A stretch of 64,000 nt of DNA from an uncultured Erysipelotrichaceae bacterium (GTDB lineage Bacteria; Bacillota_I; Bacilli_A; Erysipelotrichales; Erysipelotrichaceae). The notes under the pieces are model-generated. The model saw nothing but the letters and a program-made list of their open reading frames with translations, did not search any database and was not told the DNA's origin. Below, in pieces: positions 35,854 through 43,872 of the stretch. How positions within the stretch are numbered: the first letter of the stretch is position 1; every line of letters starts with the position of its first letter. A program made the position numbers and the translations under genes. The stretch is taken from positions 1 through 64,000 of the forward strand of contig CANOSP010000002.1 of NCBI GenBank assembly GCA_947569705.1, read 5' to 3'.

Positions 35854-36092
35854 ATTATCACTCCGTTTCAGCTATACCATTATACCAAAAAAATCATTAC
35901 TTTTGTCAGTCTGTCCCAAGATTTCAGTGTTTTTTTTGATAAAAACACCTTTTTTTAATAGGATACTGTATTGAATACGGTATGGAACTATGCTACCATA
36001 ATGATGTAATCATTTAGTATAAACGGAGAGCTACAAAAAATAGGTCTCAAATGATATTTCTAAATGAAATACCGGATAAGAGGTGCTTATCA

Positions 36093-36449
36093 TTGAACAA
36101 ACAATTTGAAAATGAATTGGGAATCAATGTGATTTTTGATTCCTCACAAGAAATCAGAACTTTAAAATTTTGTTTATGTATGCTTATTGATGTACATCTT
36201 CATGCGCAAGCGGATAAACAGATATTATTTGAAGTGATTGTGAATGATCATATAGAATATTTTGTTTATGAGATATGGATCGTTGAACATCCAAAATCAA
36301 TCAAACGATATTATAAAGAAAAGACTATACCACTGTCAGAATTCAGAGATAACTTTTTTATAGATATAAATTCTACGCATGAAACGATTGCTGAAAAATA
36401 TATTAAGCAGGAATTAGCGAGCCTTAATAAAGAGAATACGATATTTTGA
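36093..36449 (+). CDS. Hypothetical protein, 118 residues
   Basis: Not recognised. TTG 36093 is the best start, with GAGGTG seven bases upstream; the ATG at 36051 has no ribosome binding site in range. The product is mixed alpha/beta with an acidic-aromatic stretch (VNDHIEYFVYEIWIVEHPKS) and no signal peptide or membrane helix. It stands alone between two divergent or convergent neighbours. It may be a small accessory gene. Confidence 0.5.
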   Translation: MNKQFENELGINVIFDSSQEIRTLKFCLCMLIDVHLHAQADKQILFEVIVNDHIEYFVYEIWIVEHPKSIKRYYKEKTIPLSEFRDNFFIDINSTHETIAEKYIKQELASLNKENTIF

Positions 36450-36663
36450 TGTTTAACCTATGGTCAGTAATTTATCGTTGAAACAGCTTATGAGTAACTA
36501 TTCAATTTTTCTATAGGATAATGCTTGTAAGCTTTTTTCATTTATAACTATACCTGCGGCGTATTTCATATCATATACTTCGTACCATATATTTCATACA
36601 TTGAATCTAATAGCTTTTTGATGTAGAATGCAGCCGATTGATTTTTTATCGACTGAAGCAATT

Positions 36664-36700
36664 AAAAAAACAACTGTTGTGCCTTTACAAACAGCTGTTT
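36664..36700 (-). terminator. Terminator of the PTS-like gene
   Basis: An 11-bp stem with one G-U pair (36690-36700 with 36668-36678) followed on the minus strand by seven Ts. Confidence 0.7.
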
Positions 36701-36730
36701 CTTATTAAAACATTCGCAATATTGAAACCG

Positions 36731-38275
36731 CTACGACGATGACAGCTGCTTCAATTGTTTCTTGATTTCCTTTGCGACTATTGTTGATAAATTTCCCAAA
36801 CGAATTAAGTATCCGTCTAATGATTCAAGAATCAAATACGCGCCTTCGTCACGTAATGCATCAAAATCTACCTTGTCACGATAGTGCAGCGCTACCGTGA
36901 TTTTATCCGGTGTGGAAGTCACGGAACGGATATTTTCCAAACCGCCCAATGCCTTGATCACCCGCTTGGTAATTTCATTGCGGCTTCCTACATTAAACAA
37001 ACTGACCGCAAAGCGTTTGAAATAGGAACGAGTCGCAAAGAAAAAAATTACCATAACGACAAAACCGATTCCAAACATCACACCGAATGAATAACTCATA
37101 TCGGGATTTCTGAAAAACGGTACCAAGTCCAACAGAGAACCCGGATTCGCCACCATCAAGGAGCCTTGAAACCAATAGCCGATCGATACCCCTGCCATTT
37201 GCAGTCCCGCATAAAGCAATCCGACGATTAACAAATATATAATATACAGCATCGGCGCAAGAATTAACATTAATATTTCCATCGGCAATGAGTTTCCGCA
37301 GATTACCGATAACGCGATCGCTAACAAAAAGAACAGAAAATATCGTTTGCGGTCTTTTTTACTGTCTACCAAAGAATAATATCCCAACAAGAATCCCGGA
37401 ATTAAGAATATATTAATTAAATAGTACGGAGTCAAAAGATGACCGGCGTTTGTTGTGACTATATTTAAGTTCTGATATGCATACCATGTATTTACATCAC
37501 CTAAATACGGAATTCCGAAGTTATCAGTAGCACTGCCGCCGAGTTCTCCGAGCCAAAATGCATTTCGCGGAATATCCTGCAAAGAGAACACCGCTGAAAT
37601 TCGCTCACTGATGCCGTAAAGGAACAGATTAATCGGACTGAGCAGATCATGAGCTAAAAAATTATAAAAATAATTGATTGCGGTAATCACCAAAGGCCAT
37701 CCGAACGCAAACACGATACCGGCCAACACCGAAAAACAAACGCTCAGAATCATTGCCCATGCGTCATGATCGATAAAGGATAAAATCCCGTGCATGGAAT
37801 AATGGCGTGATTTCAAATAGCTGTACATCGTGATAATATAAGCTACAACTAAAGATAGGATTCCGGTATTATACGGTATTCGTGTTACCTCTTCAAAAAT
37901 ACTGTCCGCATGAAAGCTGATCTGTATTCCCAGCATATTACCGTAAAAATAACTCGGCGCATCATTATTCTCTAAAAATAATATCACTAAGCTGATAACC
38001 ACATAGCTGACAAACCCGATAAATACAGGAACTGCATCTTCAAATTTTCTTGTTAATATCACCAGAAATACCAACAGCGGAAATATCTGTATCAAAAAGC
38101 CGCCGCTGTAACGCATCATCTCACTGATCAAAATTACCACATCATTGTTCACATTCCATATATAACTGATATTAGGATTAATGATTGAATTTCCGATGCC
38201 TAACAATATCGTCGCAAAAAATAACACCTTCAACGGAAATTGTATATATTCCAACATGGCATGCCATTTTGCCAT
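36731..38275 (-). CDS. PTS glucose-family EIIBC-like protein lacking the EIIB cysteine
   Basis: A 514-residue protein. About ten membrane helices with an EIIC-like domain (FLYGISERISAVF, then PFFRNPDMSYSFG) are followed by a C-terminal EIIB-like fold (ITKRVIKALGGLENIRSV, KVDFDALRDEGAYL, VAKEIKKQL). In canonical EIIB the NLDACITRLR motif holds the phosphorylated Cys. Here the matching stretch is SVTSTPDKITVAL with no Cys, and the EIIC loop that usually reads LHH has LQD. It may not carry out phosphotransfer, and could be a sensor, a partner-dependent transporter or a decaying paralogue. Confidence 0.65.
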   Translation of the reverse strand: MAKWHAMLEYIQFPLKVLFFATILLGIGNSIINPNISYIWNVNNDVVILISEMMRYSGGFLIQIFPLLVFLVILTRKFEDAVPVFIGFVSYVVISLVILFLENNDAPSYFYGNMLGIQISFHADSIFEEVTRIPYNTGILSLVVAYIITMYSYLKSRHYSMHGILSFIDHDAWAMILSVCFSVLAGIVFAFGWPLVITAINYFYNFLAHDLLSPINLFLYGISERISAVFSLQDIPRNAFWLGELGGSATDNFGIPYLGDVNTWYAYQNLNIVTTNAGHLLTPYYLINIFLIPGFLLGYYSLVDSKKDRKRYFLFFLLAIALSVICGNSLPMEILMLILAPMLYIIYLLIVGLLYAGLQMAGVSIGYWFQGSLMVANPGSLLDLVPFFRNPDMSYSFGVMFGIGFVVMVIFFFATRSYFKRFAVSLFNVGSRNEITKRVIKALGGLENIRSVTSTPDKITVALHYRDKVDFDALRDEGAYLILESLDGYLIRLGNLSTIVAKEIKKQLKQLSSS

Positions 38276-38375
38276 AGAATCACCTCACCCTATAATCATA
38301 CCATGTTGATATGGTTACTTCAAATATTTTTTCAATGACTTTTCTTACAACGGGGAAGTAGAATCATATTACTTA

Positions 38376-38384
38376 TGGTATAAT
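38376..38384 (+). promoter_or_regulatory. Extended -10 promoter of the rodA-like gene
   Basis: TGGTATAAT: a perfect TATAAT with the TGn extension and no good -35. It predicts a 5' leader of about 160 bases. Confidence 0.5.
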
Positions 38385-38390
38385 AGTAGA

Positions 38391-38551
38391 TGGAATGTTC
38401 ATCTTGTGTTTAAGATGATTCTGTTGGTCAGACTTCACTTCTGTCTGATGGTTTATTCATCTGATTATTTGTCAAATCGATTGTTTGTTCATCCGACTTA
38501 CTGTCAGTCTGTTTAATAGATCTATATAATATATAGGAAAGGAGAATTTTT
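38391..38551 (+). other. Structured 5' leader of the rodA-like gene
   Basis: Several small hairpins (TCATCTT/AAGATGA near 38398-38417; TCAGAC/GTCTGA near 38428-38448) and a degenerate direct repeat of the GTTTRTTCATCYGAYT type. No known riboswitch class is recognised and there is no terminator. Confidence 0.35.
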
Positions 38552-39781
38552 ATGAATCAAGCACTGTTGAAAGTAAAAGATCCTAAAAAATACGATTTTG
38601 TATTAGTGACGATTCTTGCCGTTATGGCGATTACCAGCTTTGTCTCCATTTACAGTGCATTTGCGTTGATTACTTCAGAGAATCCTACCTTTCTGTTAAT
38701 GAAACAAATTATGTGGTATGCGCTTGGTTTTTTGGTTATGTCAATAATTATGTATCTCGGAAATGATATTATGTTTAATTTTGCCAAGCTGGCATATTGG
38801 GTTTTGTTAGGTGCATTAATTTATTTATTTATCAGTAAATATATTGTCAGTCGTTTTATGGGATATGAGAATAACTTACCGTTTGTTACACCGATCAACG
38901 GTGCGACTTCTTGGTTTCAGTTTCCGGGAATCGGTTCCTTTCAGCCGAGTGAGTTTATGAAGGTTGTTCTGATTATGATCACCGCCGGGATTATTGATGA
39001 CCATAACACGAATAAGATCGTTGATTCTTACGAGAGCGATATTCAATTATTTATAAAAGTTTTTAAATGGGTGCTTCCGCCGTTGATTCTGATTTTTATT
39101 CAGCCGGATACCGGTGTATGCATTATTATCTTATTTTCTATTATTATGATGTTGGCGTGTTCGGGGATTAAAAATTTTTGGCTGTTTTGCGGTTTGGGTC
39201 TCTTTCTGTTGGCTGTCGGAATATTCTCTTATCTCTATTTGTTTAATCATTCGCTGCTCGCTTCTTTGTTTGGAAGTGACAGTTTGTATAAACTTGATCG
39301 TATCAAAGGGTGGCTCGATCCTGAATCGGACATCCTGCATACAGGCAACCAGCTCTATACCGCATTAATGGCTATGGGTTCTGCCGGATTGACGGGACAT
39401 GGCATTCAGGAATTTCTGATTCAAATTCCCGAAGCACAGACTGACTTTATCTTTGCGGTAATCGGTCAAAGCTTCGGATTATTAGGAACGCTGTTTACCG
39501 TGGTGCTTTGTATGTGTCTTGATTTGAAGCTTTTGCGGATTGCGGCTTTAACTAAAACGACCAAAGATAAATATTATATCTCCGGCGTTTTGGGAATGTT
39601 GCTGTTTCAGCAGTTTCAGAATATCGGAATGATCATCGGACTGTTGCCGATTACCGGTATCACCTTGCCGTTCATCTCTTACGGCGGTTCATCGCTGCTT
39701 TCGTATTTTATTGCGATCGGCATTGTTTGTAATACCAGCTCTAAAGCGCATAAATTATCTGATTATGTGTATAAAGCCTAA
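38552..39781 (+). CDS. RodA/FtsW/SpoVE-family (SEDS) glycosyltransferase
   Basis: A 409-residue protein with about ten membrane helices. SEDS hallmarks: GSFQPSEFMKVVLI, FIQPDTGVCIIIL, LDRIKGWLDP, EAQTDFIFAVIGQSFG and PFISYGGSSLLSYF. SEDS proteins polymerise lipid II with a class B PBP in elongation, division or sporulation. The RIKGWLDP and QTDFIF blocks fit RodA better than FtsW, but without a neighbouring mreC or ftsQ the sub-type stays open. No class B PBP gene is adjacent. The start is ATG 38552 behind AAAGGAGA. Confidence 0.88.
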   Translation: MNQALLKVKDPKKYDFVLVTILAVMAITSFVSIYSAFALITSENPTFLLMKQIMWYALGFLVMSIIMYLGNDIMFNFAKLAYWVLLGALIYLFISKYIVSRFMGYENNLPFVTPINGATSWFQFPGIGSFQPSEFMKVVLIMITAGIIDDHNTNKIVDSYESDIQLFIKVFKWVLPPLILIFIQPDTGVCIIILFSIIMMLACSGIKNFWLFCGLGLFLLAVGIFSYLYLFNHSLLASLFGSDSLYKLDRIKGWLDPESDILHTGNQLYTALMAMGSAGLTGHGIQEFLIQIPEAQTDFIFAVIGQSFGLLGTLFTVVLCMCLDLKLLRIAALTKTTKDKYYISGVLGMLLFQQFQNIGMIIGLLPITGITLPFISYGGSSLLSYFIAIGIVCNTSSKAHKLSDYVYKA

Positions 39782-39841
39782 TCATTGAATTCACTCATTA
39801 TTGATATTCTAAAACAGGAATATACTTCTGATTATTTCCCT

Positions 39842-39872
39842 AAGCAGCTGTTTGTAACGCAGTTGCTTTTTT
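39842..39872 (+). terminator. Terminator of the rodA-like gene
   Basis: A 9-bp stem with one G-U pair (39842-39850 with 39860-39868) and six Ts. The rest of the gap to 40111 is T-rich sequence with nothing recognised. Confidence 0.75.
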
Positions 39873-40111
39873 ATAAATGAATGTCCGTGCCTGCTACAAT
39901 AACCATTTCATCATGACTTGAATCTTTTTCTCCAAATGATAAAAAACAAGTATTTACAGTACTTTTTATCTCTTTGTACTATCTCTACTTGTCTTAGAAT
40001 ACTTTTGTTCGCATTTTATAATATAATAATTTTATAATATAAACCTAAAATCTCGTATTGCTTTCTATATCCCTTTCTATTTCTATATCTATTTATACTT
40101 TTATAATCTCT

Positions 40112-40882
40112 TTAATACAGATTCTTTAGTCGTTTCAAATAGCTGTATTCGCGGTATCTGGCAAAACGCACACTATGGTTTGAAGTAGTACAAGTAACCT
40201 TATCCACACCCTCTAAAGAAACATTGCGGTGATCGAAGCACAACACTGCATCAGAGAAATCATCGCTTTTAAACTCAACAATACGATCCGGCTTTAAGAT
40301 ATAAGGATTGCCTAATGAACGATGCTTACTGTGTTGGATCGCTGTAATCTCTGCCATCTGCATTAAGGAAATACCGCTGTCTATAACGGCACCGCCTAAA
40401 CTGCGATTATAAGCAGTCGAGCCTGCTTGCGTACTCAAACAAACTCCCGATCCCCAACATGTTTCAAACAGTTCATTATCGACATACACATCAATCACCT
40501 GTGTTCGTTTCACATTCTCGATGCGCATTTCGTTCAAAGCATAATACTCTTCTTTGTTTGTTTTTATTTGTAAGAGCTTTGAACAAAATATCTTCGGGGT
40601 TCTTTCTTTCATATCTTTCAGAAATAAAGGATATTCTTCTTCCGTATAATCTGTAAAGAAACCGAGTGTACCGGTATGGATTCCGACAAAATTCACCTCA
40701 TCTAACAAGTCTAAATATTTTTGAACTGCATACAACAACGTGCCGTCCCCGCCGATAAAAATCACAATATCCGGATGTTGATCATTTGCTTCCCATCCAT
40801 CTTGAATTAAATCAGTATAGATTTTCGCTTCTAAATTTTTTGATTTTTCATTATTCTTTGCGACGGTTGTAAATTTTTGCAC
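40112..40882 (-). CDS. nadK: NAD kinase
   Basis: A 256-residue enzyme that phosphorylates NAD+ to NADP+. The catalytic GGDGTLL lies in IFIGGDGTLLYAVQKYL, with GTLGFFTDYT, NEMRIEN and the glycine-rich TQAGSTAYNRSLGGAV block. Short for the family but complete, like other Firmicutes NadK proteins. It is divergent from the CYTH gene; in Bacillus, CYTH and NAD kinase genes are also neighbours (yjbK region). Confidence 0.94.
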   Translation of the reverse strand: MQKFTTVAKNNEKSKNLEAKIYTDLIQDGWEANDQHPDIVIFIGGDGTLLYAVQKYLDLLDEVNFVGIHTGTLGFFTDYTEEEYPLFLKDMKERTPKIFCSKLLQIKTNKEEYYALNEMRIENVKRTQVIDVYVDNELFETCWGSGVCLSTQAGSTAYNRSLGGAVIDSGISLMQMAEITAIQHSKHRSLGNPYILKPDRIVEFKSDDFSDAVLCFDHRNVSLEGVDKVTCTTSNHSVRFARYREYSYLKRLKNLY

Positions 40883-40939
40883 AGAACCACTTCCTTTTCG
40901 ACCTTATTTATTGTATCATAAGTTTGGCGGTGATGAAAT

Positions 40940-41494
40940 ATGAATCTGCATTTTGAGAAAGAATTTAAAATACTTTTAAATAAGGATCAGTTTATTACCT
41001 TATTGAAACAATATCCCAAAGCGGAATTTAAAAAGCAAGTAAACACTTATTATGATACGAAGGATTTCTATATCCGTAATCATATCGGAGCAATGAGGAT
41101 TCGTGAAATTGATCATCAGTTTATTTTCACTTTAAAGCATCGCTGTCAAGACGGAGTACAGGAGTATGAAGTGAATGTTTCTGAAAATTCTACAACTGTG
41201 TTTGAAACAGAGGAAATCAGTTCTCTTTTGAACTCTTTGCATATTGATCAGCCAATAACAAAAATCGCTTCCTTAACTACGTACCGTGCTTTGATTCCGC
41301 TTGGTGATGCGGAGCTTTGTTTTGATTACAGTGAGTATAACGGTATGTGTGATTTTGAAATTGAGTATGAGTATTTACGTCCGCATGACGGTCTCGCTGT
41401 ATTTAATGAAATACTCGCTGTTGTTAATGTGAGATACGAAAAGAATTGTAAAGCAAAAATACAGCGAGCGTTAGAAAGCTGTAAGGATCAGTAA
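40940..41494 (+). CDS. CYTH-domain protein (YjbK-like)
   Basis: A 184-residue protein of the CYTH/triphosphate tunnel metalloenzyme family. The signature EKEFK (ExExK) is at residues 6-10. It has alternating acidic and basic strands of the beta-tunnel: TYYDTKDFYI, MRIRE, FTLKHR and CFDYSEYNG, FEIEYEY. Members hydrolyse inorganic or nucleoside triphosphates; the substrate of this one is unknown. It is followed one base later by the DUF1294 gene. Confidence 0.88.
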   Translation: MNLHFEKEFKILLNKDQFITLLKQYPKAEFKKQVNTYYDTKDFYIRNHIGAMRIREIDHQFIFTLKHRCQDGVQEYEVNVSENSTTVFETEEISSLLNSLHIDQPITKIASLTTYRALIPLGDAELCFDYSEYNGMCDFEIEYEYLRPHDGLAVFNEILAVVNVRYEKNCKAKIQRALESCKDQ

Positions 41495-41495
41495 T

Positions 41496-41813
41496 ATGAC
41501 AGTTGAGTCTGGTGTTGTGGAATCAGTTCCATATGTAAGTGAAGGGATTTTCATTTTTATAATTCTTATAAATTGCATCGGGTTTATCAGCATGTGGATG
41601 GATAAGTATCGAGCAATTCATCATCAATGGCGCATTCGTGAAACTACACTTTTGGTTATCGCGTTGTTAGGCGGAGCCATCGGTGTGTTTCTCGGTATGC
41701 TTTGTTTTCGTCATAAAACAAAAAAAGTTAAATTTCGTTTCGGCATTCCGTTGATTCTATTCATGCAGTTTTTAATCGTATATTACTGTGGTTCTTTACT
41801 TCATCTTAGTTAA
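41496..41813 (+). CDS. DUF1294 membrane protein
   Basis: A 105-residue protein with three or four membrane helices. The DUF1294 core is MDKYRAIHHQWRIRE, LLGGAIGVFLGM and HKTKKVKFRFGIP. Function unknown in all members. Start ATG 41496 with AAGGA in the end of the CYTH gene. A copy of the 14-bp dispersed motif (41518-41531) covers codons 8-12. Confidence 0.88.
   Translation: MTVESGVVESVPYVSEGIFIFIILINCIGFISMWMDKYRAIHHQWRIRETTLLVIALLGGAIGVFLGMLCFRHKTKKVKFRFGIPLILFMQFLIVYYCGSLLHLS
41518..41531. repeat. Dispersed TGGAA-N4-TTCCA motif (DUF1294 copy)
   Basis: TGGAATCAGTTCCA near the 5' end of the DUF1294 gene; the rightmost copy in the window. Confidence 0.7.
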
Positions 41814-41878
41814 AAGGGAATCCTAACGATCCCCTTCACTTTCTTTCATAACATGATTTTCTATAATGATTTATATCG

Positions 41879-41913
41879 TATTGCGACAACAGCACTTATC
41901 GCAATACTTTTTT
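41879..41913 (+). terminator. Terminator of the CYTH-DUF1294 operon
   Basis: An 8-bp perfect stem (TATTGCGA at 41879-41886, TCGCAATA at 41899-41906) and a T run to 41913. It overlaps the 3' end of the convergent downstream gene. Confidence 0.75.
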
Positions 41914-42844
41914 ATTGCTTTTCTGCCGCGATTTGATAGGTGATCTGAAGCTGCCGGCATAGCTGCTTCGCGGATTCATTTTCACTATCAAAAAGAATTG
42001 ATATGTTAGCTGATGATCCTTTCGCTGTCAACGCTGCTTGATATATTTCTTTTTTCGCTATCGCATATAATAAGCTACGCTTCCAAGCTTGAATCGACAA
42101 CACACAAGGAATATAAAAATGTACTTGTTTTTGATTCAGCATCCAAAAATCATTTTCTCCGCCGGCAAGAAATCCACAGTCAGTTTGTTGTTGCTTTAAT
42201 AACGGCTTTACCATTGCGGCGATTTTTTTCTTTTCATAATTCGTATATAAATCCTCATCATATTGTTCATGAGCGCGTTGTATCGTGATAATATCAGCGT
42301 CATTTTGTATCGCTGCTTCGCGCCTTTCTACATAGGTACTCCATAGATCAACACCGACTTCTGCACCTTTTTTCAGTATTTTCCAAGATAAATCGTTATC
42401 CTTATGGTCAAGGTAAATATAACTTTCTACTTGTTTGGAGATTTCCTTTTCAAGTTCACTTAAATAGATCGGCTCTTGAAAAAACATCACATGATCTAAT
42501 AACAGGCAATAAATTTGTTTTGGGAAAGCGTGCAGCTTTTGATATTTTTGAATTGCCTGAGCAAACTGCTTTTCACTCCCGTATCCACACAGTGATCCAT
42601 ACCGCTTACATATATTTTTTACACTGCCGTATGTATCTTTGGCATAACGTCCGTAACCAACAATTCCCTTTTCTTTCTCTTTTCCTTTTTCCGTCCCCTT
42701 TGTTAAAAAGAAAAGATAATCTCCATGATGAAAATTTTGAAATTTTCGCTTTCCTGAAAATCGCCAAAAGACCATTTCACTATTGCCGTGCAGACGATGA
42801 TATTCAATCATTTCATGATTCGTGATATATGCAATCGATGCCAT
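41912..42844 (-). CDS. Protein with N-terminal PUA/EVE-like domain, function unknown
   Basis: A 310-residue protein. The first ~100 residues (YITNHEMIEYHR, SGKRKFQNFHHGDYLFFLTK, KGIVGYGRY) look like an EVE/PUA-type nucleic-acid base-binding fold: a Trp/Phe-lined start, then GDYLFFL and a G-V-G-Y strand. The C-terminal half (IQRAHEQYDEDLYTNY, KRSLLYAIAKKEIY, ILFDSENESAKQL) is not recognised. EVE domains in bacteria often read modified bases and occur in defence systems, but here the neighbours are housekeeping repair genes. GAGGTG lies nine or ten bases before the ATG. Confidence 0.5.
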   Translation of the reverse strand: MASIAYITNHEMIEYHRLHGNSEMVFWRFSGKRKFQNFHHGDYLFFLTKGTEKGKEKEKGIVGYGRYAKDTYGSVKNICKRYGSLCGYGSEKQFAQAIQKYQKLHAFPKQIYCLLLDHVMFFQEPIYLSELEKEISKQVESYIYLDHKDNDLSWKILKKGAEVGVDLWSTYVERREAAIQNDADIITIQRAHEQYDEDLYTNYEKKKIAAMVKPLLKQQQTDCGFLAGGENDFWMLNQKQVHFYIPCVLSIQAWKRSLLYAIAKKEIYQAALTAKGSSANISILFDSENESAKQLCRQLQITYQIAAEKQ

Positions 42845-42940
42845 AAGGACTTCTCACCTCATTTCTCTTTTTTTCTATTTGCTTTTTACATTAGTTTATT
42901 TCTTTATTTCATTCTATCATGTTTCATGTAAAAAGCGAAG

Positions 42941-42970
42941 AAAAAAAGCTAAAATTATTAGCTTCTTTTT
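42941..42970. terminator. Bidirectional terminator at the end of recR
   Basis: AAGCTAA (42946-42952) and TTAGCTT (42958-42964) with an A run on the left and T run on the right; on the minus strand it ends the dnaX-ybaB-recR transcript. Confidence 0.75.
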
Positions 42971-43560
42971 TACATTTCTTTTCGTCCTTCCAATGCTTTA
43001 ATTAAGGTCAATTCATCTGCATAATCTAAATGACCGCCCATCGGTAAACCATGCGCAATTCGTGTTACCGTAATCGGATATTTTTCCAATAGCTTTGCCA
43101 AATAGAGTGCAGTTGTTTCTCCCTCTACCGTTGGATTTGTCGCAATGATAATTTCTTTAGTATCCTGATTAATACGCTCAATCAAAGAAGGGATATTAAT
43201 ATCCTCGGGTAAAATACCTTTACTTGTGGAAATCACACCGTTTAATACATGATAGACTCCTTTGAACTCGTTTGTTTTTTCCATCGCAATCACATCTCGC
43301 GGTGTTTGAACGACACAGATAATTCCATGATCACGATTCAGATCTTCACAAACCGGGCATTTATTATTTTCTGTCAAATTGCCGCAAACCTCACATGTAT
43401 GGATTTGATCCTTCATATCAACCAAAGCGGTTATCATTCGCTCTATATCTGATTTATCCCATTCCAAGACCTCAAACGCATATCGTTCTGCCGTTTTAGA
43501 TCCTACTCCCGGCAATCGTTGAAACTGCTCAACCATTGCCGCAAATTTTTTAGGGTACAT
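42970..43560 (-). CDS. recR: Recombination mediator RecR
   Basis: A 196-residue protein of the RecFOR gap-repair pathway. The N-terminal HhH (QRLPGVGSKTAERYAFEVL) is followed by a four-Cys zinc finger (CEVCGNLTENNKCPVC) and a Toprim domain (ICVVQTPRDVIAMEKT, then IIATNPTVEGETTALYLAKL). Its ATG overlaps the last base of ybaB. dnaX-ybaB-recR is a standard Firmicutes operon. Confidence 0.95.
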   Translation of the reverse strand: MYPKKFAAMVEQFQRLPGVGSKTAERYAFEVLEWDKSDIERMITALVDMKDQIHTCEVCGNLTENNKCPVCEDLNRDHGIICVVQTPRDVIAMEKTNEFKGVYHVLNGVISTSKGILPEDINIPSLIERINQDTKEIIIATNPTVEGETTALYLAKLLEKYPITVTRIAHGLPMGGHLDYADELTLIKALEGRKEM

Positions 43561-43868
43561 TAAAATCCACCCGGAAGCTTAACACCGCCGGTCATTTTAT
43601 TCATCACTTTATTTTTTTCATCCGCCGCTTGTTTCATTGCGTCATTAATGGCACTGACAAGCAACTCCTGCAGTGTCTCTTTTTCATCTTTATTCAGTAA
43701 TTCCTCTTGAATCTCAATCTGATCCACTTCCATAGAACCTTTTACAACAACTTTCACTAAACCTCCTGCCATTGTCGATTCATAGCTGTGTTCCTTTAAT
43801 TCTGCTTCCGCTTTACTCAATTCCTTTTGCATCTTCTGTGCTTGTTTTAATAATGCTTGCATGTTCAT
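43560..43868 (-). CDS. ybaB: YbaB/EbfC nucleoid-associated protein
   Basis: A 102-residue DNA-binding protein. Typical start MNMQALLKQAQKMQKELSKA, then the beta region VKVVVKGSMEVDQIEI and a C-terminal MNKMTGGVKLPGGF. It forms tweezers-like dimers on DNA. It sits between dnaX and recR as in most bacteria. Confidence 0.94.
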   Translation of the reverse strand: MNMQALLKQAQKMQKELSKAEAELKEHSYESTMAGGLVKVVVKGSMEVDQIEIQEELLNKDEKETLQELLVSAINDAMKQAADEKNKVMNKMTGGVKLPGGF

Positions 43869-43872
43869 AGTT

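Noticed and set aside
40200-40208. Perfect DnaA box TTATCCACA inside nadK
   Set aside because: Single copy within a coding sequence with no other boxes around; probably chance or a titration site at most.
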